Origin: Alloyangia pacifica
Lineage (GTDB): Bacteria > Pseudomonadota > Alphaproteobacteria > Rhodobacterales > Rhodobacteraceae
Direction: 5' to 3'
Length of the DNA: 64,000 nt
Assembly: GCF_900116195.1 (NCBI RefSeq)
Contig: NZ_FOZW01000001.1
Span: forward strand, 248,001 to 312,000
This document shows, one piece after another, positions 57,928-64,000 of the stretch (position 1 is its first letter; each line of letters starts with the position of its first letter). The notes under the pieces are model-generated. The model did no database searches. It saw only the letters and a program-made list of their open reading frames with translations, and had not been told where the DNA came from. Made by a program: the position numbers and the translations under genes.

Positions 57928-57940
57928 TCCGGCGGTAGGG
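57923..57940 (+). repeat. Right att-like repeat inside tRNA-Asn
   Basis: TTGGCTCCGGCGGTAGGG, identical to 43761-43778. Covers the CCA end, acceptor 3' strand and part of the T stem. Confidence 0.65.
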
Positions 57941-57998
57941 ATCGAACCTACGACCAATTGATTAACAGTCAACTGCTCTACCGCTGAGCTACGCCGGA
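57924..57998 (-). tRNA. tRNA-Asn (GUU)
   Basis: 75 nt including an encoded CCA. Acceptor TCCGGCG pairs with CGCCGGA, then discriminator G and CCA. D arm TAGCTCAGCGGTAGAGCA, anticodon stem GTTGA/TCAAT with loop CTGTTAA (anticodon at 57964-57966 on the plus-strand numbering), and T arm GTAGGTTCGATCCCTAC. All arms fold. Confidence 0.97.
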
Positions 57999-58078
57999 AC
58001 GTGGGGGGTATTTAGCAATGGCGACTCCGGGCGTCCAGAGGCTTTTTGCAGTTTTTTCGCCGGAAGCCGTTTTTTCTT

Positions 58079-58993
58079 TCATGCCATTGAAAATACTGCA
58101 TCTTTTTCAAGATGACCTAGCGAAATCACGGCATTACGCTGGGTCAGGTCGATCAGATGCGCCAGCACGTTTCGGACTGCGGCGGGCAGGAGGACAGGGT
58201 CTGTGTCCTTGTAGATGGCCGCAGCAAGGGTTGCGGCGTCCGCGGGCGCCTTGGCGAGCGCCTCGAGGATCGAGGCCTCGCGCGCGCGTCGATGGGCGAG
58301 GAGCGCGTCAAGGCGCGCCGCGGTGTCGGTGACGGGGGCGCCGTGCCCGGGGTGCATGCGGCTCCAGCGGCGGCAGCGCAGACGCTCGAGCGACTGCATG
58401 AAGGCGCCGAGGTCGCCGTCGGGCGGAGAGACCAGAGAACTGGCCCAGCCCATCACCAGATCGCCGGAGAACAGCACGTCGCCCCAGGCGAAACTCAGGT
58501 GATTGCCGAAATGACCGGGGGTATGAAGTGCTTCGAGGCGCCAGCCGTCGCCCTCGATCAGTGCGCCGTCGGCCAGGGTTTCATCCGGGACGAATCCCGC
58601 GTCGACACCCTCGCCGCCACCGGCCAGCCCGGTTTCGGCCAGCTGGCGCATCAGGGCGCTGCGCCCGGCCCGCGCATCTCCGAAAGCGAGCACCGGCGCG
58701 CCGGTGGCCTCGGAGAGCGGCCGGGCGAGGGGGGAGTGATCGAGGTGCGCGTGGGTCACCAGGATATGGCTGATGCTCTGCTGCGGGCCGACCGCCGAGA
58801 GGATCGCGGCGAGATGGGTGTCGGAGAGCGGGCCGGGGTCGATCACCGCGAGCGCGCGGTGTCCCAGAACGTAGGTATTGGTGCCGCGAAAGGTCATCGG
58901 CGAGGGATTCGGTGCCAGGATGCGGCGCAGCCCGGGGGCGAGCTGCTCGGCATGGCCCTGCACGGGCTGGAAGTCGGGCTGGGGATCGATCAT
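58079..58993 (-). CDS. MBL-fold metallo-hydrolase (LACTB2-like)
   Basis: 304 residues. Metal-binding ILVTHAHLDHSPL (HxHxDH, near residue 79), GDLVMGW and MHPGHGAPV are all present, followed by a C-terminal winged-helix-like domain (RAREASILEALAKAPADAATLAAAIYKD). Resembles the LACTB2/ribonuclease-like branch. Start 58993 gives MIDPQPDFQPV; the long frame upstream is antisense to the kinase gene. Confidence 0.85.
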   Translation of the reverse strand: MIDPQPDFQPVQGHAEQLAPGLRRILAPNPSPMTFRGTNTYVLGHRALAVIDPGPLSDTHLAAILSAVGPQQSISHILVTHAHLDHSPLARPLSEATGAPVLAFGDARAGRSALMRQLAETGLAGGGEGVDAGFVPDETLADGALIEGDGWRLEALHTPGHFGNHLSFAWGDVLFSGDLVMGWASSLVSPPDGDLGAFMQSLERLRCRRWSRMHPGHGAPVTDTAARLDALLAHRRAREASILEALAKAPADAATLAAAIYKDTDPVLLPAAVRNVLAHLIDLTQRNAVISLGHLEKDAVFSMA

Positions 58994-59047
58994 CTTGGGT
59001 CTCGTTTGCGGATGGTGGCGCCGGGGCGCCAAGGCTAGGGTTAGCGC

Positions 59048-60331
59048 ATGTTCTTCCAGTGGCTCAAACAATACATGCCCCGCGGCATCTACGCGCGCGC
59101 GGCGCTGATCCTGATCCTGCCGGTCTTCACCATACAGCTGGTGGTCTCGGTGGTCTTCGTGCAGCGGCATTTCGAAGGCGTCTCGCAGCAGATGTCCCGC
59201 GGGGTGGCACGGGATATCAGATACGCGTTGCACACGCCCGCGGCGGCGGCGCCGCTCGGTCTGCGGATGCGGCAGGTCGCCGAGTCGGCGCTGCCCGAGG
59301 CGAGCCAGCGGCGCTGGTATGACTTCTCGGGGCTCGTGGTGGCGGAGACGCTCACGGATTTCGTGCCCGGGGTGCAGCGCGTGATGCTGCCCGATGACAA
59401 TCTGGTCGCGCTCTACCTGCGCGGCGCGCGCGGCACGCTCTACAAGATCGAGTTCTCGCGCCAGCGCGCCTCGGCGTCGAATCCGCACCAGCTCTTGGTG
59501 AACATGATGTTCTTCGGCATCCTGATGACGGTGATCGCCTTCTTCTACCTGCGCAACCAGCTGCGTCCGATCACCCGGCTGGCCGAGGCGGCCGAGGCCT
59601 TTGGTCGTGGACGCCACGTGCCCTACCAGCCGGGCGGTGCGGTCGAGGTGCGGGCAGCGGGCAATGCCTTCCTCGACATGCGCAGCCGCATCGAGCGGCA
59701 GATCGAACAGCGCACGATGATGCTGTCGGGGGTCAGTCACGACCTGCGGACGCCGATCACCCGGCTGCGGCTCGGCCTGTCGATGCTCGACGACGAGGAT
59801 CGGGAGCCGCTGGAGCGTGACGTCGACGACATGCAGCGGCTGATCGACGCCTTTCTCGATTTTGCCCGCGGCAATTCGCAGGACGGGGTGGCAGAACCGG
59901 TCGACCCGGTGGCGCTGGCTGCCTCGGTGGTGGCCGACGCGCAGCGTGGCGGCAAAGCGGTTACGTTGGGCACGGTCGAGGGTAATGGCGAGGTCAGCGT
60001 GCGCCCCGTGGCTCTGCGCCGGGCGCTCGAGAATCTGGTGGGCAACGCCGTGCGCTACGGCACGCACTGCGAGGTCTCGGTGACGCTGACCGAGAAATCC
60101 CTGCGTCTGCGGGTCGAAGATGACGGGCCGGGGATTCCGCCGGAGCGGCGCGAGGAGGCGCTGAAGCCCTTTGCCCGGCTTGATCCGGCGCGCAACCAGG
60201 ACCGGGGCACCGGCGTCGGGCTGGGTCTGGCGATCGCCGCCGATGTCGCGCGGGCCCATGGCGGGGTGCTGCGGCTCGGCGCGAGCGATACGCTCGGCGG
60301 GCTGCGCGCGGACATCGTCATCGCGCGATGA
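59048..60331 (+). CDS. EnvZ-like sensor histidine kinase
   Basis: 427 residues. TM1 about 17-38, short periplasmic sensor to about 145, TM2 about 150-168, HAMP (RPITRLAEAAEAFGRGRHVPY), HisKA with phospho-acceptor H231 in VSHDLRTPITRLRLGLSML, and HATPase with N box ENLVGNAVRYG and GRGTGVGLGLA-type ATP lid. Matches EnvZ-type osmosensors. No response regulator is adjacent in the window. Confidence 0.9.
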   Translation: MFFQWLKQYMPRGIYARAALILILPVFTIQLVVSVVFVQRHFEGVSQQMSRGVARDIRYALHTPAAAAPLGLRMRQVAESALPEASQRRWYDFSGLVVAETLTDFVPGVQRVMLPDDNLVALYLRGARGTLYKIEFSRQRASASNPHQLLVNMMFFGILMTVIAFFYLRNQLRPITRLAEAAEAFGRGRHVPYQPGGAVEVRAAGNAFLDMRSRIERQIEQRTMMLSGVSHDLRTPITRLRLGLSMLDDEDREPLERDVDDMQRLIDAFLDFARGNSQDGVAEPVDPVALAASVVADAQRGGKAVTLGTVEGNGEVSVRPVALRRALENLVGNAVRYGTHCEVSVTLTEKSLRLRVEDDGPGIPPERREEALKPFARLDPARNQDRGTGVGLGLAIAADVARAHGGVLRLGASDTLGGLRADIVIAR

Positions 60332-60380
60332 GCATGGGCTAAGCGCGCCGCCACGGCGGCGCGCGGGCCGGTTGTCAGGC

Positions 60381-60695
60381 TCAGCTCTCCTCGAGCACTT
60401 CCTTGCGGGCCTCCATCAGAAGCTCGGCGCGCTTGGCGGTGACCATTTCGACGCTGGCCTTTTCGCCGAGGTCGGCGGCGATGCTGGCGATGATGTCGTC
60501 ATGGCTGGCCTCGTCGAGGTCGGCCTTGATGATCTGCTCCGCGTAAGCCGCAGCCTCCTCGGGGCTCTTGCCCAGCAGCGACGCGGCCCAGAGGCCCAGT
60601 TTCTTGTTGCAACGCACCTCGGCTTGGAAGTTCAGGTTGGCATCATGGGCGAACTTGTTTTCAAAGGCCTGTTCGCGGTCGTCGAAAGTGGTCAT
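60381..60695 (-). CDS. DUF1476 protein (F1-ATPase zeta-type inhibitor)
   Basis: 104 residues. TTFDDREQAFENKFAHDANLNF is the inhibitory N-terminus of the alphaproteobacterial zeta subunit, which blocks rotation of F1 in the hydrolysis direction. KKLGLWAASLLGKS and the C-terminal EEAAAYAEQIIKADLDEASHDDI complete the family. Divergent from purC, the usual arrangement in this group. Confidence 0.92.
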   Translation of the reverse strand: MTTFDDREQAFENKFAHDANLNFQAEVRCNKKLGLWAASLLGKSPEEAAAYAEQIIKADLDEASHDDIIASIAADLGEKASVEMVTAKRAELLMEARKEVLEES

Positions 60696-60858
60696 CGGGT
60701 ACCCCTCCAATAGATGGCCCAAGTATAATGCGATCAGTTTGTAACGCACTTTGCGCTGGCTCAAGTGAAAGCAGGCCGCTTGCGGCAAGGGCAGCCTTGA
60801 TTTATGAGGGCGAACGAGACGCAGCGGCCGATACGCGGCCCCGGGCGAAAGGATTCCC

Positions 60859-61620
60859 ATGGCACGGCGCAAGAAGATCTACGAAGGCAAGGCAAAGATT
60901 CTGTACGAAGGCCCCGAACCGGGCACCATCGTCCAGTACTTCAAGGACGATGCCACCGCCTTCAACGCGCAGAAGAAGGACGTGATCGAGGGCAAGGGCG
61001 TGCTGAACAACCGCCTGTCCGAGTTCTTCATGACCGGCCTCAACAACATCGGCGTTCCCACGCACTTCCTGAAGCGGCTGAACATGCGCGAGCAGCTGGT
61101 CCGCGCCTGCGAGATCATCCCGCTGGAAGTGATCGTGCGCAATTACGCCGCCGGCTCGCTGGCAAAACGCCTCGGCCTCGAGGAGGGCACCGCACTGCCG
61201 CGCCCGATCGTCGAGTATTGCTACAAGGACGACAAGCTGGGCGACCCGCTGGTCACCGAAGAGCATATCGCCGCCTTCGGCTGGGCCGGGCAGCAGGACA
61301 TGGATGACATCCTGAGCCTGTCGCTGCGCGTCAACGACTACCTGTCGGGCCTGATGTACGGCGTCGGCATCCGTCTCGTCGACTTCAAGATCGAGATCGG
61401 CCGCGTCTATGACGGTGATTTCCAGCGCCTGATCGTCGCCGACGAGATTTCGCCCGACTCGATGCGCCTTTGGGACATCGAGACCGGCCAGAAGCTCGAC
61501 AAGGACGTGTTCCGCCGCGATCTCGGCTCGCTGACCGACGCCTACACCGAGGTGGCGCGCCGTCTGGGCGTGATGCCGAAGCAGGCGACCCACGTGGCGA
61601 AGCCGAAGCTGATCAATTGA
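60859..61620 (+). CDS. purC: SAICAR synthetase
   Basis: 253 residues. Ligates CAIR and aspartate in purine synthesis. [43 protein letters not shown] and [13 protein letters not shown] are family motifs. ATG 60859 follows AAAGGAT. Followed by purS after 88 bp. Confidence 0.96.
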   Translation: MARRKKIYEGKAKILYEGPEPGTIVQYFKDDATAFNAQKKDVIEGKGVLNNRLSEFFMTGLNNIGVPTHFLKRLNMREQLVRACEIIPLEVIVRNYAAGSLAKRLGLEEGTALPRPIVEYCYKDDKLGDPLVTEEHIAAFGWAGQQDMDDILSLSLRVNDYLSGLMYGVGIRLVDFKIEIGRVYDGDFQRLIVADEISPDSMRLWDIETGQKLDKDVFRRDLGSLTDAYTEVARRLGVMPKQATHVAKPKLIN

Positions 61621-61708
61621 AAGCGTGGCGCCGCGGGCGGCGCTACGATCTACCTGGTTTGGGAAAGATGAGGGGCAGCGCCCCTCTGCGATGAACGGAG
61701 AGATGGCC

Positions 61709-61939
61709 ATGAAGGCACGTGTGCATGTGATGCTGAAAGAGGGCGTGCTCGACCCGCAGGGCGAGGCCGTGCGCCATGCGCTTGGCGGGCTCGGCTTCGA
61801 AGGCGTGGGCGCCGTGCGTCAGGGCAAGGTGATCGACCTCGAACTGGCCGAGGGCACCGGTGAGGAGACGGTCAAGGAGATGTGCGAGAAGCTGCTCGCC
61901 AACACCGTGATCGAGAGCTACCAGATCGAGATGCTCTGA
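61709..61939 (+). CDS. purS: Phosphoribosylformylglycinamidine synthase subunit PurS
   Basis: 76 residues. KARVHVMLKEGVLDPQGEAV, VRQGKVIDLEL and the C-terminal NTVIESYQIEML are conserved. Small bridging subunit of the PurLQS complex that makes FGAM. ACGGAGAG precedes ATG 61709. purQ, usually next, is absent; a terminator follows. Confidence 0.93.
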   Translation: MKARVHVMLKEGVLDPQGEAVRHALGGLGFEGVGAVRQGKVIDLELAEGTGEETVKEMCEKLLANTVIESYQIEML

Positions 61940-61989
61940 GCCTCTCTACCGGCGGACCGGCCGCGAGGCCACCGCATAGAGACCACGAG

Positions 61990-62029
61990 ACGTCCCCGGC
62001 CTGCGGCCGGGGACGTCTTGCGTTTTTTT
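61990..62029 (+). terminator. Rho-independent terminator of purC-purS
   Basis: 12-bp perfect stem ACGTCCCCGGCC / GGCCGGGGACGT, 3-nt loop, then CTTGCGTTTTTTT. Located 51 bp after the purS stop. Confidence 0.9.
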
Positions 62030-62762
62030 GGGGGGGCGGGCGCCGGTGACAATGGGGCGCTGGTATGGCGTGGTGCGCGCGGGGTCCTCGACACGCGCGG
62101 ATCATATCGAATTGATGCCATATTCCGTTGTTTGATTCGGAGGGTGTCTGCCCTCTGGCGCTGCGGTGCTTATCAATCCCGCACGACGGTCTGAATTGGT
62201 TCCCTCTACGAGACAGATGTTCCTGAAATCGGGCACGCATGGGGCAACTCCGAGGTGCCGACGCCCATCACGCGGCTGTTTCCGAACTGGCAACGAGTTC
62301 CGCGGCGTCCCGGCCGGCGTTCGCATGGAAATCGAGAAAATCGACGATTGTGCTGAACGTCATTTGAAGCGATTTGGAAACAAAATTACGCCACATTGAC
62401 GTTCATTTCACGCTTGCGTGCCGCCTTGCGGCCCTGCTTTCGTCATCTTTTGCCACCTGATCGCCACTTTTGACTTTGTTAACGGCCCGCCGAGTTCTAA
62501 GTACTTCGTTAAGCCCGACTGGGGGGCGACGAAGGACAGGCCGGGGGGCGGCCGCCGATCTCAAGTCATCCGCGAGGATGTGACCGATGGCGTCGGGCAG
62601 ATGTGCCCGGCACCAGCAGGACCGCTTTTGCCCGCTGCCACGCGGACCGGTCCACCGTCACGAAAACGCGGAAGGACGGAGACCGGGCAAGGCGGCGCAA
62701 AGCCGTCGCAGGCCGCAGGTGCGGCGCGGGCGCGTCCCGATCTGGTGTTGAAGGGTGTAACG
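62030..62762 (+). other. Intergenic region before the large repeat protein
   Basis: About 730 bp with no supported gene. The part 62300-62520 is richer in A+T, with TTAAC at 62480 and 62509, and probably holds the promoter. 62521-62760 is GC-rich with mixed frames. Confidence 0.4.
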
Positions 62763-64000
62763 ATGGCTGACTTGTTTCTGAATTGGGCGTCGCTCGGTGC
62801 GTTCGGGACCACGCTGGGGGATACCGCCTCTGGCGGCACGGGGACGACCGTAGATACTGGCGGCGTCAATGTCGGCATCTCCTTCACGTCGCAGGACGCC
62901 GGTGCGGAAGCCTTCACCGTGAACTACGACGGCTACGTCCCCGAGGGCTCCTCGGTCGATCCGAACTCGCACCTGAAGCTCTTTGGCGAGGGCGGTGACG
63001 GCGGCACGCTGTCCTCCACCTCGACCACGGTCTTCGACTTCAGTTCCTCGAACGAGCTCTACACCGACAACGTTCAGAACCTGTCGTTCGTCCTCAATGA
63101 CGTGGACGGTGGCGCGGGCTCCGACCTCGGCGACCTGAGCGGTGACAGCACCAGCACGGCAGGCGGCACCAGCTTCCAGGACAATGTCACCATCCTCGCC
63201 TATGACGCCGAGGGCAATCCTGTCGAGGTGACGCTGACCTCGCTCGGCAGCACCAGCACCAGCGACGGCACCGCCACCGGCGAGGAAGTCACCAGCTTTG
63301 CCGAAGAGAACGGCACTGTGCTCGTGTCGATCGCTGGCCCGGTCTCGCGCATCGAGGTGATCTACGAGAACGGCGGCGACTCGACCCAGGGTGTGCTGAT
63401 CTCGGACATGAGCTTCTCGACCTGCGACGTCGATGACAGCGGCCCCGTGGCCGAGGATGACGCCGCCGAGACCGACGAGGACGTGGCCGTCACCATTGAC
63501 GTGCTGGCCAACGACAGCGATCCCGATGGCGATGCGCTCACCGTCACCACCGCCACCGTCACCGGCGGCGACAGCATCGGCACCGTGGCGATCAACGAAG
63601 ACGGCACGCTGACCTTCACCCCGGCCGCCGACTACAATGGCGATGCCGAGATCACTTACACGGTAGAGGATCCGGCCGGCAACTCGGCCACCGGTCATGT
63701 CGCGGTCACCGTCTACCCGGTGAACGACGATCCCGAAGCGGTCGACGATTACGTCACCACCGGCAGCGGCACGCCGGTCACCCTGGCGCCGATGGACAAT
63801 GACACGGATGTCGACGGCGACACGCTGACCATCACCGGTGTCGGCGAGCCTGCCAACGGCACCGTGACGCTGAACGCCGACGGCACCGTGACCTATACGC
63901 CGAACGAGGGGCACACGGGCGAAGACAGCTTCACCTACACCATCGACGACGGCAACGGCGGCACCGACACCGGCACCGTCACGGTGAACACCGGCATCCC
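62763..64000 (+). CDS. Large cadherin-like/VCBS-type repeat protein, N-terminal part
   Basis: At least 412 residues, running off the right edge. No signal peptide: MADLFLNWASLGAFGTTLGD. A unique N-terminal beta domain (about 1-220) is followed by cadherin-like Ig repeats from about residue 233: DDSGPVAEDDAAETDEDVAV then TIDVLANDSDPDGDALTV, TVAINEDGTLTFTPAADYNG, a second at about 320 (NDDPEAVDDYV; DNDTDVDGDTLTITG), and GTVTYTPNEGHTGEDSFTYT. Asp- and Thr-rich and calcium-binding in appearance. Probably a type I-secreted adhesin with the signal at the unseen C-terminus. Confidence 0.8.
   Translation, partial: MADLFLNWASLGAFGTTLGDTASGGTGTTVDTGGVNVGISFTSQDAGAEAFTVNYDGYVPEGSSVDPNSHLKLFGEGGDGGTLSSTSTTVFDFSSSNELYTDNVQNLSFVLNDVDGGAGSDLGDLSGDSTSTAGGTSFQDNVTILAYDAEGNPVEVTLTSLGSTSTSDGTATGEEVTSFAEENGTVLVSIAGPVSRIEVIYENGGDSTQGVLISDMSFSTCDVDDSGPVAEDDAAETDEDVAVTIDVLANDSDPDGDALTVTTATVTGGDSIGTVAINEDGTLTFTPAADYNGDAEITYTVEDPAGNSATGHVAVTVYPVNDDPEAVDDYVTTGSGTPVTLAPMDNDTDVDGDTLTITGVGEPANGTVTLNADGTVTYTPNEGHTGEDSFTYTIDDGNGGTDTGTVTVNTGI

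Larger units (their letters stand above)
43761..57940 (+). mobile_element. Putative genomic island integrated at the tRNA-Asn 3' end
   Basis: About 14.2 kb bounded by an 18-bp direct repeat of the tRNA-Asn 3' end (43761-43778 and 57923-57940). Contents are accessory: unknown genes, a pseudogene, regulators, an RND pump and IS elements, with lower and more variable GC than the flanking core genes. No integrase or excisionase could be found, so the island is probably no longer mobile on its own. Confidence 0.65.

Noticed and set aside
57622-57987. 121-codon frame ending in GGRDRTYDQLINSQLLYR
   Set aside because: Its C-terminus is the antisense of tRNA-Asn, a well-known false ORF pattern, and the rest lacks features.

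Overview
The window is high-GC chromosomal DNA from an alphaproteobacterium, almost certainly a member of the Rhodobacteraceae (Roseobacter group). The evidence is the gene content and order: a bolA-grxD pair, a DUF1476 gene divergent from purC-purS, a divergent DUF6477/DUF6456 pair, tandem DUF1330 genes after alaS, a TypA gene, and a trimethylamine-methyltransferase-like gene. No species can be named from the sequence alone.

Layout. 1-5.4 kb is housekeeping: the 3' end of an indolepyruvate oxidoreductase, murI, ccmE, map, a GNAT acetyltransferase, grxD, bolA and xthA. 5.7-8.1 kb is a compact three-gene cassette: a 111-residue protein made of five FTSGA repeats on a 17-20 residue period, a strong hairpin, a 357-residue helical protein of unknown function, and an overlapping EamA exporter. 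It looks like a multicore peptide precursor, a partner protein and an exporter, and is my best candidate for an undescribed system. 8.4-14.5 kb holds alaS, two DUF1330 genes, a MOSC gene, typA and a small multidrug transporter. 14.7-29.9 kb holds a periplasmic sensor protein overlapping a chemoreceptor, an ATPase, an EamA transporter, guaA, a delta-class carbonic anhydrase, DUF2270, an MttB-family methyltransferase, DUF6477/DUF6456, a membrane protein, and divergent katA/oxyR with candidate operators.

30.5-42.8 kb is dominated by an apparent operon: arylsulfatase, periplasmic HAD phosphatase, MoxR ATPase, DUF58, DUF4381, VWA (BatA-like), a VWA/TPR fusion (BatB/BatC-like) and a BatD-like protein, followed by a separate DUF3604 gene.

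43.8-57.9 kb appears to be a genomic island. An 18-bp copy of the tRNA-Asn 3' end at 43761-43778 matches the intact tRNA-Asn(GUU) at 57924-57998. Between them are accessory genes: two unknown proteins, an amber-interrupted pseudogene, ArsR with NIPSNAP/ABM genes and a LysE stub, HxlR, a SnoaL-like protein, and a TetR-regulated RND efflux pair. There are also two IS5-type elements, one intact and one frameshifted, and IS fragments. No integrase was found.

58-64 kb returns to core genes: an MBL hydrolase, an EnvZ-like kinase, DUF1476, purC and purS. A strong terminator, about 0.7 kb without genes, and the start of a large cadherin-like/VCBS-type repeat protein that runs off the window follow. 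Starts were chosen by family length and visible ribosome binding sites. Family names come from recognition of motifs, not from a search.
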